Source of the DNA: Blastomussa wellsi
Taxonomy: Eukaryota > Cnidaria > Anthozoa > Scleractinia > Plerogyridae
Assembly: GCA_947652115.1 (NCBI GenBank)
Contig: OX393562.1
Coordinates: forward strand, 1,873,794-1,937,793
DNA: 64,000 bases
Reading direction: 5' to 3'
Shown: piece by piece, positions 25,649 to 37,715 of the stretch
Layout: each line of letters opens with the position of its first letter
Numbering within the stretch: position 1 is the first letter of the stretch
Notes under the pieces: model-generated
The model's database searches: none
What the model saw: the letters and a program-made list of their open reading frames with translations, nothing else
What the model was told of the DNA's origin: nothing
Position numbers and translations under genes: made by a program

Positions 25649-25877
25649 TGGTATGCAGTTTACTACAAAAGATAACGACAATGACCTGAACGATGGAAGC
25701 TGTGCTCATAAGTATGAAGGTGCTTGGTGGTACAATTCTTGTCACTCCTCCAATCTCAACGGATTGTACCTTAATGGATCACATTCTTCCTACGCTAATG
25801 GAGTCAACTGGGGTACGTTTAGAGGCCAGTACTATTCATTAAAACGCACTGAGATGAAAGTTAAACCCAAAGTGTAG
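25649..25877 (+). CDS. FReD lectin gene copy 2, last exon
   Basis: The acceptor is TTCCAG. It encodes [20 protein letters not shown], then [15 protein letters not shown], ending KVKPKV and TAG at 25,875-25,877. It contains the Ca-site DNDND and cysteines three and four of the fibrinogen domain. Length matches copy 1 exactly. Several differences from copy 1 are near the predicted ligand face (CAHKYE versus CAHAYE, CHSS versus CHAS), but both copies remain well formed. Confidence 0.9.
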
Positions 25878-26089
25878 GTGTTTGAGCCGAGTTATTCAAC
25901 AAAGCAACAAGACAAGTTACTTAACTAAAGCATGAGCGGAACTGTTGAAATAGCTTAGTCGGTTATGGTGATTTATATAATAACAAAATCAATGCGCGCG
26001 CTCTATCTGTTCTGTAGTTAACAGCAAATTTTCAGTATGCAGGACGCGTATCATACATGAACGTAGTAAATAGCCTTAGCTCACCAGGA

Positions 26090-26145
26090 GTTCTCGTAGC
26101 TCAGTTGGTTAGAGCACCCTGGGAGGTTCGAATCCTATCAGGGAC
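26090..26145 (+). pseudogene. tRNA pseudogene lacking the anticodon arm
   Basis: GTTCTCGTAGCTCAGTTGG with TTAGAGC (acceptor and D-arm) is followed after only about 8 bases by GGTTCGAATCC (T-arm) and a partial acceptor. The anticodon stem-loop is missing, so it cannot work as a tRNA. Confidence 0.6.
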
Positions 26146-26328
26146 TCAGAACGTTTCTTTGTCCCACGCCCGTGTCACAACGGATCATTTCATCTTTCTC
26201 AAATACATATGTTATGCTGTAAAAAGTAAAGCCTTTTGAGTCAAACTGACTCGCAGCTGCTGGCGCTTAATATTATACTTCCCGATTATTTATATGTGTA
26301 TGGAAACTGGAGTCCATCGCAGGGTTCC

Positions 26329-26366
26329 TCCGCCTCCCCCCTCCCCCCTCCCCCCCCCCCCCCCCT
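26329..26366 (-). repeat. Poly-C tract, G-quadruplex potential on minus strand
   Basis: Several C5-6 runs separated by T are followed by an uninterrupted run of about 17 C. On the minus strand this is G-rich with many G3+ runs. Confidence 0.85.
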
Positions 26367-27907
26367 TTCGCATTATTTCGCTGGTACCCATTTGTACACC
26401 TGGGTGGAGAGAGATGGCTATGAGAGTAAAGTGTTTTGAACAATAACACAACTCAGTGCTCGGCCACCTGGGCAGGGTAACAGTACTCAGAGCGACTTCA
26501 GGCTTCACAAACCGGGATGGGCTCCAGCGTCAGGCAGACTTTGCCTATGGATACTGGTGTAATTCGAGTGTTAGGCTTACTGAGTATTTGCATTATGTGT
26601 GTGGAAGATCTTCACATGATCTTACGTTTGCAGAAAAGGAACTGAATAAAATAATAAAAGTAAAAATCAAACTCCTGACATGATCATGTCTTTATGCTAT
26701 TTTTAACGCGACGGACACTTCAATAAAGTTTACGTCACTATGTCTAATCCGTCTGACTGTCTCGTCGTTCGTTGTCGTCTGTCTGTTTGTCCGGAAGGGC
26801 TTTTCCAAATACTAGATTCAAAGCTAGCGAAACTAATTTTGTGTGTGAACGTCGTAGTGATAACTAGCGTCCGGAGCGTAAGTCAGAGTGCGTGTGATGG
26901 CGCTAAAACTGGACTGACGAGATAGTTCGAAGCTCTCTAGAACCTCTAATTACATTGGATCTTAATAACACGCAGCTCTATTGTTTATTGTTTTACATAG
27001 TGATGTAAAGAGCTGTGTACTACCCCGGGCTGACAACAAACGCTTATTGTCTTACTAAAGAAACTTAAGCAGTTTACTCGTTGACTTGAAGTGGAAGATT
27101 ATTTATCTGTTAAAAACTATCGTAAACCACCCCTTGGCTTAGCACACGGACCTTACTAACGTTCAGTGTTAGCAAGGCCTGGACGGAATTGTAAGTTGGT
27201 GAGCCATTATTAGATCGAGGAATGAGGCACTTGAAAGCATTTATTTTTACCATAACTGCAGAAATTCTCGCGCGCTCATTGGCTAATGTTCGCGGTCTAA
27301 ATATTCATCGAAACACGATGACGTATATGACGCCATCACGCGCGCTTCAGTTGAAAACTTTCAAAAACAACTTCAGTCGCTAAAACTGTTTACAGTATTC
27401 GGTGCTGTTAGTTCTCAGAAATAAGCAACAAATTGCATCCAAAGGGCTCTTTAAAGGGGAGATCATCAAATTCGTTTTCAAGATGAATATGGCGGCCGAG
27501 TGAGTCAACACACAAATTTGACAATGTGATGAAGAGATAAATGGTCGATCACAGGACCGTAGCACAACAAGCTCACGTCTATTTGTTAAATTGCTTATAA
27601 TTGGATCATTTTGAAATGAACTGCAAAAGGCGACCTGAAGATGCATGTTAAGACTTAGTTATACTCTGTTGGAAAAAAAGTTGTTGGGTATTTCTACTTC
27701 AGCTTTGTAAAGACGTCATTTAGTTGGTAAAGAGATGTTGTGGTATAAAGGCTTTAACTCGGGTGCATAAAATGGGAGTATTGGTTCTGTAATCGAGGGG
27801 TGGGAGTATGTACATTTATTTCATACATACTTCGTTTGTCCAATCAGAGACACGAGCGATAGTACTTCACAATGTAGGTCAACAAGCGCGCAGCTTTCAG
27901 CAAGAAA

Positions 27908-28260
27908 AAATACATACGTACATACATACAAACTTTATTGAAGCTCCCTAATTGGGTTTTTCAACCACAATATAAACCAAAAAAATCCAAATTGAAAAAC
28001 TAAAAACAATACAAATTGAGTACTACAATAGCAATAAATGCATTAAATATAGAAATCCTATTTCCCATATTATAAAAAATTTAAGGATATAATAAGAAAT
28101 TTCATTCAGCCTACTACAATATTATATTTACCTATTTAACAAATGAGCAAATTGACGCTTAAAATTTTTAGGGCATTTTAAACACTTGAGATTGTGACTT
28201 AAAGATTGAAGAGTTCCATAGTTTTGCTCCACTGTAATAGAAACATTACACCATAGAAAG
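27908..28260 (-). mobile_element. LINE 3' tail (reverse orientation), TACA-tailed family
   Basis: (TACA)n is followed by AACTTTATTGAAGCTCCCT and GGGTTTTTCAACC. About 52,977-53,265 has the same (TACA)n, then CTTTATTGCGCTCCCTG and GGGCTTTTCAGC. Both look like 5'-truncated insertions of one family read from the 3' end. Confidence 0.55.
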
Positions 28261-29683
28261 TGCTCGTTGCTATACATCAAAAAGCTCACTCGTTCGTTCA
28301 GCTCGTGTGTATACCCCTCTGCTGATTTGATACAATCTTTTATAATTCCGTTTTACCTGTACACAGTGATGCAGATAAATAGACAAATTAAGTAAACATA
28401 TTCGTATGCGTATCAATTTAGGCTTGTTAACAATAATTAATAATTCATCTCAGTCTGTTCAAAGTTGTGTACACCGAGTAACACTGGCGAAGTAAGACCT
28501 TAAGACAGAGCATGCATATTGCGTGGTTCCTGAGTTCACTTTGTTTAACTTCTGTAAATGGAACTAGACGCATGACTGCGTGCACTTGGGCTGCTCTTTT
28601 TCACCGAAACTTGATTTTTATGTATAAATATAGATTAATTACAAAACCGCGATAACTCTGTTTCGCCTTATGTACAGCTATGAAAGTGTTTTATACCTAC
28701 ATGTATGTGACAAGATCGAATTGTTGCCTGTGAATTTGCATATTTATAGTAGTTTCCATATCATTTCTGGTTCGTAAAATTGAAATGCAGAGATAGTTGG
28801 AGCCTCTGACTTTCGCTGACTTGGATTGAATAGACAATAAAATGTATTCTATGATTGCCCACCCCGGCAAAGTTATAACTTTACACTTTATAATTTGAAG
28901 CTCGTGTATTTCAACTTTTGTTTATTGACATGTACACGGATCACTCATAAATGTTCGCTCGTAAATTGATCTCTCGTAAGGCATGCGGACTGACCCGTTC
29001 CGAACATGCTCAACGTCCTTTCGCGTGGGCCTACCGCGAACGGCGTGTTCGTTTCTATGTGATTTCAGCTCCCTTGAAGTCATGGTGCTACAATAAACTT
29101 TCAAACAGCTTCTGCTTTCCATGTGCTCAGAGCGCTGAGCGACCCCTCACCTACTCGACGCATGACGGCGATTTGTGACTGAACGTGGAAAAAGAAAATA
29201 ATTCCGAAATTACAACTCGGCGAGCCCGAGTAACAAAGGCGTGGTTGACTAACTATAGGGCCCCTTAATTTCACTCTTACTTGAATTCAACAATACTGAT
29301 TTTGGTATGTTCAATGGCAAAATTTTATCAGAGTTTTACTGCTTTGTTTAGTATCTAGGATGCATTGAAACACTAACAGTTGTAACAATAACAATAATAA
29401 TAATAACAATCTTTGAGAGGAGACCTCCATGGTGGTTATCAGGAGAGTCCTCTAAGAAGCTAAAAGTGTTTTGGGTATAAATCACTTGAGTCACTTGGAA
29501 GTAAGGCTCAATCATTGTCTTTTTTCTTCTCCAATCTGTTTGGCTTGCTAAGTTTGGGATTTAATTAATTTCCTATATAACAGTTAATATGAAAATTTTG
29601 AGCTTTATAACACTTAACAGTAAAAATATCGAGCACACAGCACTTAACAGTGAACCCCATATAAGCCTTCTTTCAACTTAATC

Positions 29684-29890
29684 TTCTGGGGAAGCAGGGA
29701 TGATGGGAAGAGCGTTCGCCTCCCATTGAAGCCCGGGTTCGATTCCCGGATCCGGTGGCATATGTGGGTTGAGTTTGTTGTTGGTTCTTGTCCTTGCTCC
29801 GGGCGTTTTTCTCCGGGTTCTTCGGTTTTCCTCCCTCCACAAAAAACCAACAATTCTAAATTCCAATTCAATCGGGGATCCAAGATGGTT
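29684..29890 (+). mobile_element. tRNA-derived SINE
   Basis: A head with an A-box-like GGGATGATGGGAAGAGCG and a perfect B box GGGTTCGATTCCC is followed by a non-tRNA body (GTTGAGTTTGTTGTTGG, then CTCCGGGCGTTTTTC). Confidence 0.7.
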
Positions 29891-32800
29891 CCGCGCTTTT
29901 CACCGAAGTGCTTCGCTTTTGTTAGCCGTCACGCGTCACGCATTATGTTACACGTATTATGTTACCCATAGTGCTTTTCAGTTCTACCTCGTGCTTGACC
30001 TGGCGGCCATCTTGTCAGATATTAAAGGCTGTTTTGTTAACGTTTGTTGCTTGTGTCCTGCATTCTATAATAAGCCAAAGCTTATTACACTTTCCAGTTG
30101 ACTGCAACAACCAACATTTTCTTCATCCTTTCCATGGTGATTGCATCATGTGGTACATTTACTTTTATAAAATAACTAAAGATACTACGCGCTCTCCCAT
30201 TGCATGGTTGATGGTGAGAGTACGTAAACACGGTTGTGACGCTTTAGTTTCGTGCGTAATTTTAAGAACTATTTTATAAAATCAATAGAGGACTTTTCTG
30301 TTTTTACATAGCCTCATCTAAACACTCGGGCTTTGGGAGAATTCTCGAAAGTTATGCAAACCCGAGACGTAGTCGTCGGTTCACATAACTGTCTCGAATT
30401 CTCCCAAACCCCCTCGTGTTTAGATGAGGCTATGTAAACACGGAATACGTTCTCTGCTGCTTACGTAGTACATGATCAATAGTTTTCGCATCACAACACT
30501 TGAAAAAATAGAGGAATATAGAGTGATTATCTCACCCTTGATAATTCTGGACATTACGAAAAACCTCATCCAATAATTGTTTATTACCACGCATTTGTCT
30601 GATCAAGATTTTGCAAAAAGCCAATTGACTTGTTGAAACTACTGTCACACTGCATTCCTAACAAAGCTGCGATGTTGAAGGAAAAGTTGAAACAACTTCG
30701 CTAACGTTTCCCTAGTCTCACTGCAACGTTTCTTTAATTTCAATTTTCTATTGTTTTGTGGTCAGTTGCATACTTCGAAAATCAAATCTGGCAGATAGGG
30801 AACTGCAAATAGCACCTGTCCGTAATTTATTGCAGCAACGAAACATAAACTGACATTTTCATTTGGAATGTAAAGTAAGTTGTTTTGAAGATATTTGCGC
30901 AAGCACATTTTTATAATCAGTTAATACATCTGCTTTCCGGATGGTTTAACGAATTTTTAACTGCGTCAGTGATTACTCATGAAATACTAGAAACTAAATA
31001 ACTGCACGAGTTTTTGGAGAGCTTGTCGAAGCTTGCAGCTCATCGTTTACGTAAACAGAACCAGGTTTTCATTCTTGCACGCACGATAGAGAAAACTAAA
31101 TCAGAGATTCAAAATATGATTTTCGTGGTGTCTCACGAACAACGTAGGCCGATAAAACTGAATAAAGGAACAGATGACAGGGTTACAATGAAAAGGGGAT
31201 TTTAGCTCACGAGTGAGCTGTTAACTCAAGCCTGGCAATATTTCCTAATCGCTTATTTTTTCGCATCTTACTGAAAGCGAACCAGAGGACAAAAAATGTA
31301 ATTACTATTGCTAATTACTAACTGTGACAATATTTAATTGCGAGCGGTGATTGCAATACGCATTGGGTATCCAGCCTTCCCTTCGAGAAGACAATATATA
31401 GAACAAACGACAGTCAATCGTGTAGTTTGATCTCCAGTGAGGGTAGTCCTGAGAAGTACTGTTGTCAGTGACAGTGACTGACGTTTCGACATTATCAGTG
31501 GAAATTATGACCTATTCCGACAGACCTAACAGTCTTTTAGTCTTTTAAAATTAAAAACTTCATTGGAAGAATAATGTTAGACAAAATTACTCACATTATG
31601 ACACCATTTTGTTTGGGGGCAAACATAACGGAAAAAGGGCATAAAATGTATTGTACTTTAACGTTCTTTACGTTGCTATAGCTGCACTGCACTCCTTTAA
31701 AAGCAATTAGCCATTCTGTTCTAGCGAAAAATTAGGCCATCAAAGCAGAATTATATAGTCCTCCCAAGTTATTTTTGATAATTTCAATCAGTTTTTGCAA
31801 AGTGTTAAACTGGAGTAGAAATTTCCGCTTCGCCGATCGTTTTCATCGAAATGAACATGGCGGCGATGAAATCATGAAAAGTTCTACCGTTCGCAATTAA
31901 TTAGGCGTCTTTTCTCAATCTTGAAGAGCGATAATCACCTTAATTAGCTCAGCTGAGCCGTAATAACGCAAAGGAGACATAGTGCTCAGCACTGATTCAA
32001 GAGGACGTCAAGTATATATATAGATATATCTACATACCGAAAAACATTTATACTTCTGTTTTGCAATAACTCTACAACAAAGTTTTGAAAGACTTGGCCG
32101 ATTTTGTCTGGAAAACAATGTTATGTTTGCATACACCGTTTTTTCGCCAAGCCATCACTCCCCTTATAAAATATGTCACACCGCCAAAACTAAAAAAACT
32201 ACCACTAGTACTACTACTGCTGCTGCTGCTGCTAAAAATCATTTAGCTTCGTTTTTGCATTTTAGTCAGTGAAAATACGAGCTTTCCATATCATTGGACA
32301 TGATGTTTATGTCGACAAGCGAGGACAAGAAGATTGATTTTCACCGAGGTTTGTACCTTCGAATTTATTTTTGATTTTTAATTTTTTTTTTTACGAGCAA
32401 GTGGCAAGACGAAAACTTACAATTTAAAAGGTAATAGCTATAGATCTCCTATTTTCCTCGATTTATTTGCATTTTTAAGGAGTAATAAATGCTTCGCAAG
32501 TTAAAGTTATGCCGCTTTGACTCCATTATTTAACTTCGTTTTAAACTTGAACAGGTTTGATTTCGTCAGGTTTCTAGATTTTAATGATAAGTCTGAAAGC
32601 CAATTTATTTTACATTGCTCCGGTTTCTCTTAAAGAGAAAATAAGCCAGGTTTTGTCGGCTTAGTATGGTGACTAAATACCCTTTATTGAATGTAACTGA
32701 GAACGAACGCTTTGTTTACTGACTTTCAAGCCGATTAGTGGAGATTCATAGGGGCAATTGTTTATATTCAGTTCTTCCCAATTTTGGTTACTTTCTGGCA

Positions 32801-34404
32801 ATCAACGAAGCGAAATAAGTAAATATGGTTTACATTTTATAGTAAATGCTTTCCACTTGAAAAAGAACTGAGCTAAAATGAATTTTAAACGACCAGTCGT
32901 GCGATGTTTTCGTTTTATAAAAATAATTAAAACCGCCCCTCATTGTAGTTTTAACCTTTTTATCCTGGCACTCTTTTGTGATTCGTTAATACACGTTACA
33001 ACAGCCAACACAATTTAGCACGAACACACTAATCGCCGGCAGACCGTTGAAATACTGCTTGGCTTCAAAGTGATTGTTAAAAGCTGACCAAAACCAAAAT
33101 AGAGCCAACTTGTTTTCACGATATCACGATTTCTGCAGCAGGTATCGACAAGCTTGTGCAGTTATCATTACATTTCCGGTATTCTACATGATCGATTGCC
33201 AAGAGATTTTCAATATTTTCCGCACGATAATTAGCTACAGCCCTCACAATCAGGCTGATATGACCTGATATCCTGCACATTTGCGATGTACTGATATGTG
33301 TTTCCGGTTTTTCAAAATCGATTATCAAGAGAGTTTTAATATTTACTACAAATAGCTACAAATTGATCAGTTGCAGGCCTTAACGAATGACCCCAAGAGC
33401 TTATGCAGTCATCATTAATTATATTTACAAATTCCGTAATCACTCCTTTCTGGAAAACACATGGATTGAAAATACGAAGAATTGTGTGCCCTCAAACCTG
33501 ACAAGAATAGTGTTTCATACCTTTTCTAATCCTTCCACACAACCTTCAGAAATTTATGCGGCAACTTGTCTCTCTTTTTCAACACTTCTTCAACCGTCAT
33601 ATAGATACTGTTAGAATTTTTTTCATTTATATTATGTTATATAAGTAAGATCTTTTCTTCATGTCGTTATGTCTATGTCGTTACACAATGTACGTCGTTA
33701 TGACACCAGTGCGACCCACTTAGAGGAAAAAGTTGAAAGATACAAAAGAATAATTTATTGTCATAAATGAGTTGTGAAGCCAACGTTCATTGTTTTTCTG
33801 AATTTTGAGAAATTTCTACGGACAGGTTTCAAGATTTCTTGCATGGAGAGTAAACTTTAAAGTTTACTTAGCGAGTAACGAGAAACTGTGCAACACTTCC
33901 GGCTAGTAAATCCATGAAGCAGGGTGCGTGTATTAAAGTATGTATAATTCACATGTGCTTGTCTCTCAAAACAGCTTGATGGCGCCTCTTCGTGAGGGTT
34001 CAAAGATTACACACTGATAAGACAAATTGCACAGTGTTGATTACATCTTTATTGGAAAAATGTTGTTCACGTTTACATTTTTATTGGCTTGTATCGTTTC
34101 AAAATATATCATTTGATATTAATAATACTGAATACAAGATGTCATTCACGTGTTAATAGTGAGCATGAGATAAACACGTTTATTGCCTGTTCACCTTCTG
34201 ATTTTGTTAATGGTATTACTTATATATAGTATATTCCAAGACCAAATAAGTTCTGAACTCTTTTCGGCGCTGAAAATCTGGTACAGCGTCGAGACATCAT
34301 TCACCAGTTGATGATTTCGTAATTCTTATTGCATAACTGCCTAATAATTATACAAAAGTGTAGCAGCCACATGAATGCCTTGCAAGCTTTCGAGAGAAGA
34401 ATAT
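29891..34404. other. Intergenic, no gene seen
   Basis: Apart from the MITE at 30,166-30,440, a (CTG)n-like run near 32,215-32,235 and AT-rich DNA, I see nothing I can name. ORFs here are short and lack family motifs. Confidence 0.45.
30166..30440. mobile_element. Palindromic MITE, family 2 copy A
   Basis: It starts TTATAAAATAACTAAAGA, then ACTACGCGCTCTC. The right half is a hairpin: TTTACATAGCCTCATCTAAA at 30,303 pairs with TTTAGATGAGGCTATGTAAA ending at 30,439. A second copy is at 44,010-44,265. Confidence 0.8.
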
Positions 34405-35613
34405 TACAAACAACAGGAACAATGTTCCGAGCCCCAAAACAATAGCAACTGCTACACTAGAGGACCAGTAGAACAATAGAACAAACAACAAGAACAATGC
34501 CCCTAGCCCCAAAAAAATAGCAACTGCTACACTAGAGGACCAGTAGAACAACAGAACAAACAACAGGAACAATGTCCCTAGCCCCCAAAACAATAGCAAC
34601 TGCTACACTAGAGGACCAGTAGAACAATAGAACAAACAACAGGAACAATGCCCCTAGCCCCCAAAACAATAGCAACTGCTACACTAGAGGACAAGTACAA
34701 CAACAGAACAAACAACAGGAACAATGCCCCTAGCCCCAAAACAATTACCAGCAACTGTTACACTAGAAGACCAGTAGAACAACAGAACAAACAACAGGAA
34801 CAGTGCCACAAGCCCCTAAAACAATAGCAACTGGTACACTAGAGGACCAGTAGAACAATAGAACCAACAACAGGAACAATGCCCCTAGCCCCCAAAACAA
34901 TAGCAACTGCTACACTAGAGGACCAGTAGAACAACAGAACAAACAACAGGAACAGTGCCACAAGCCCCTAAAACAATAGCAACTGCTACACTAGAGGACC
35001 AGTAGAACAATAGAACCAACAACAGGAACAATGCCCCTAGCCCCCAAAACAATAGCAACTGCTACACTAGAGGACCAGTAGAACAATAGAACCAACAACA
35101 GGAACAATGCCCCTAGCCCCCAAAACAATAGCAACTGCTACACTAGAGGACCAGTAGAACAATAGAACCAACAACAGGAACAATGCCCCTAGCCCCCAAA
35201 ACAATAGCAACTGCTACACTAGAGGACCAGTAGAACAATAGAACCAACAACAGGAACAATGCCCCTAGCCCCCAAAACAATAGCAACTGCTACACTAGAG
35301 GACCAGTAGAACAATAGAACAAACAACAGGAACAATGCCCCTAGCCCAAAAACAATAGCAACTGCTACACTAGAGGACCAGTAGAACAATAGAACAAACA
35401 ACAGGAACAATGCCTTTAGCCCCAAAACAATAGCAACTGCTACACTAGAGGACCAGTAGAACAATAGAACAAACAACAGGAACAATGCCCCTAGCCCCAA
35501 AACAATAGCAACTGCTACACTAGAGGACCAGTAGAACAACAGAACAAACAACAGGAACAATGCCCCTTGCCCCAAAACAATTAACAGCAACTACTGCACT
35601 TGAGGAACAGTAA
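34405..35613 (-). repeat. Minisatellite, about 16 units of about 75 bp
   Basis: The unit contains CAACTGCTACACTAGAGGAC and AACAGGAACAATGCCCCTAG. Because the unit is near 75 bp, the minus strand reads a 25-residue hydrophobic repeat (FLLFVLLFYWSSSVAVAI) over parts of the array. Units of 74-79 bp shift the frame, so two partial frames rather than one gene result. I treat it as satellite DNA. Confidence 0.92.
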
Positions 35614-36602
35614 AATCACAAGCTTATGAGAGACCTTGCGAGTGCTGCTGCGCGACCCCAATTGCATGGCTGGGGACTTTACAGATTAAACAACCATAAT
35701 TAACGACGAAATAACACAAAAATATTTTTATGACAGAAAAAATACATCGACTTTCAATTGAACTCTCCAGTAAAATATGGCATTAAAAGATTAACCATAA
35801 AAATAGTACTGTCAGACCTGACGTTCTTTTTATTTGGAAAATAATTGCTCATAATTTTCAAAACAATTGTCTACGCTTGTTATGATGTGCTCATGATGGT
35901 CCATCATTGATCGATTAAAATATGGGCAGGTGGATTTTTCAACTAATAAAGCAACTAAATTAAATGATTCACACTCGTCCTGTAATATAATACTGACAAG
36001 ATGAAATATAAAAGCAATCCTGAAGTTCTGGTATATTTATGCTAAATAGTGCCCAGTGTTCAGTACCGATGAGGACGTTTATAAGTTCGTACCTGAATAG
36101 CTAGGTTCTTTGACGTATGATGTTTATAACAACAAAAAATCCAACTCGAACTTAATTGAAAGTACATAAATTCTAAATGTTTTAAAGAACATTCTCGCAT
36201 CTTTTAAATTTTAGTTTTTCAAGTTAAACAAAGAGGAACACGACGATGAAAAGATATACAGAATGTAATAAAATGTGAGTGTTGCCTTTTTTGACTTTTT
36301 GACGAGACAGATGTAGTGTATATAATACGTTTTGAGCCAAGTATTGTAAACCTGTCATTTGTTAAACTAAAATACTGTTTTTGGTCATTGCAATCGTTTC
36401 AATGCTTCGTGTTCGTCTTCATGATCAGCTAACCTCCAAACGGCGTCATTTCGACCCGCAGGCAACTTGCTGTTCTTTTGAGTTTTACGACTGCGTTTTT
36501 TGCCACTTTATTTCTGAAAAAAACGTTTAGTAACTGAATGACCATTCCAATCCGCGTTCCTAGACAGGTGCCGATTGGTACTAATCACTGCCATAAACCA
36601 GT
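35614..36602. other. Intergenic 3' of the GPCR, no gene seen
   Basis: AT-rich; likely contains the GPCR 3' UTR on the minus strand. Nothing else recognised. Confidence 0.5.
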
Positions 36603-37715
36603 TTAAACTTCAGTACTTTTGGTGTCACGTTCGGGGCTACTTCGCCCAAACGGAGTTTTTTCGTCGTGGCATTCATTAAGAACAGAGCCATTCCGTTTCG
36701 AGCCTTGATTGTCATTGTTATGAGAAGTTAGAGCATTTAGATTGGGTAACTGCTTCTTTATACAGGGAAACACGTACACGAGGTACCTCATATAACCCCT
36801 TCTGAAGCGTCTTGTCAGTGTTCCATAGACCAGAGGATTGAGACAACTGTGGAGTATGGAAAGAAGAAAATCAAACTTGAAAAACACCTCGAGGGCGATA
36901 CGTTTTTCTCTTTCGCCGCCAAAGTCTAACATCATCCATGAAAGCTGGACAGGCAACAAGCAAATTGCAAAAACTAACACGATCACGGCGACTGTCTTTA
37001 AAACCTGAATGTCTTCCTTACGTACATGGCGCCGATTGTTGTTCGTGAGACTTTTTCCTGGCCCGAATCTCTCCGTGCTTGATTTGAGCAAGTCCACTGC
37101 TATCCTAATGTATGCTGCAGTAATAATGGCCAAGGGAAGTGAATACTGCAGCACGAACAAGCAAGCGGTGTAAGTCTTCCTGGCCGTCAAAGAAGGCCAT
37201 TTCTCCGTGCAGTGTTGAGTTCCTGTTGTCTTTTCTTCTTGCGCAGCCAGCACGAGAGGGAGAACTGCTACAAACGATGCTAGCCACAAGCTCACCAACC
37301 AAACCATGATCTTGCATTTCCTCATTTCTGGTTTGAACGGGTTTGTGATCACATAGCAGCGATGAATCGCCATGGATGTCAATGTAAACACACTGACAAA
37401 AAACGTCATGGTGGCCAAGGGCGGAATGCTCTTGCAAAACGCCGTGCTGTGCTGAAATTTCACCAGAATTTTTGCCGTGTAGACCGGCAGAAAGCCTATC
37501 ATGAGTAGGTCGGAGATGGCTAAATTCACAATGAACAGATCGTTGACTGTTCGGTTTTTCTTGCCTCGAACTACTAACAACACAAGGACATTTCCAACAG
37601 AGCCCAGGAGAAATGTCAAAACATACACACAGAGCTGGGCTTTGTCTTCTGGAGTGTCAAGAATGGAATGCTGCTCCCTTTCTACGGAGGTGTCGTTTAG
37701 TGATGACATGGGCAT
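36603..37715 (-). CDS. Class A (rhodopsin-like) GPCR, neuropeptide-receptor type (370 aa)
   Basis: This is a seven-pass receptor in one exon. The N-terminus has an N-glycosylation site (N7-D-T). Landmarks: TM1 GNVLVLL (N42), TM2 NLAISDLL (D69), a disulfide pair C94 and C169, TM3 end MAIHRCYVITNPF, TM6 CLLPVQLSWMM (P255), TM7 NPLVY (293-297), then a basic cytoplasmic tail (RRFRRGY). Overall layout is closest to peptide receptors of the NPY/tachykinin/galanin group, a common cnidarian expansion; the ligand cannot be read. The TM3 motif is HRC instead of D/ERY, unusual for the family. Two start ATGs (M1, M3) are both possible. The frame is intact. Confidence 0.9.
   Translation of the reverse strand: MPMSSLNDTSVEREQHSILDTPEDKAQLCVYVLTFLLGSVGNVLVLLVVRGKKNRTVNDLFIVNLAISDLLMIGFLPVYTAKILVKFQHSTAFCKSIPPLATMTFFVSVFTLTSMAIHRCYVITNPFKPEMRKCKIMVWLVSLWLASFVAVLPLVLAAQEEKTTGTQHCTEKWPSLTARKTYTACLFVLQYSLPLAIITAAYIRIAVDLLKSSTERFGPGKSLTNNNRRHVRKEDIQVLKTVAVIVLVFAICLLPVQLSWMMLDFGGEREKRIALEVFFKFDFLLSILHSCLNPLVYGTLTRRFRRGYMRYLVYVFPCIKKQLPNLNALTSHNNDNQGSKRNGSVLNECHDEKTPFGRSSPERDTKSTEV

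Larger units (their letters stand above)
23779..26004 (+). repeat. Direct segmental duplication of 1-2,314
   Basis: Sequence from ATCGCAGAAATCTGGGACGC to AATGCGCGCGCTCT is shared with the window start in the same orientation, covering two exons, the intron and flanks. The copies differ by substitutions, a longer MITE interior at left and small indels. The unit spacing is about 23.7 kb, of which 15.8 kb is the Polinton. Confidence 0.93.
26005..29683. other. Intergenic, no gene seen
   Basis: It contains a tRNA-like pseudogene (26,090-26,145), a poly-C tract (26,329-26,366) and a LINE tail (about 27,908-28,260). Remaining open frames are short and on both strands. Confidence 0.5.

Noticed and set aside
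26090..26145. Functional tRNA gene
   Set aside because: The anticodon arm is missing.
35219..35590. 123-codon hydrophobic repeat protein
   Set aside because: Part of a minisatellite with variable unit length; the frame does not hold across the array.
37105..37437. 110-codon minus frame within the GPCR
   Set aside because: Out-of-frame shadow of the receptor.
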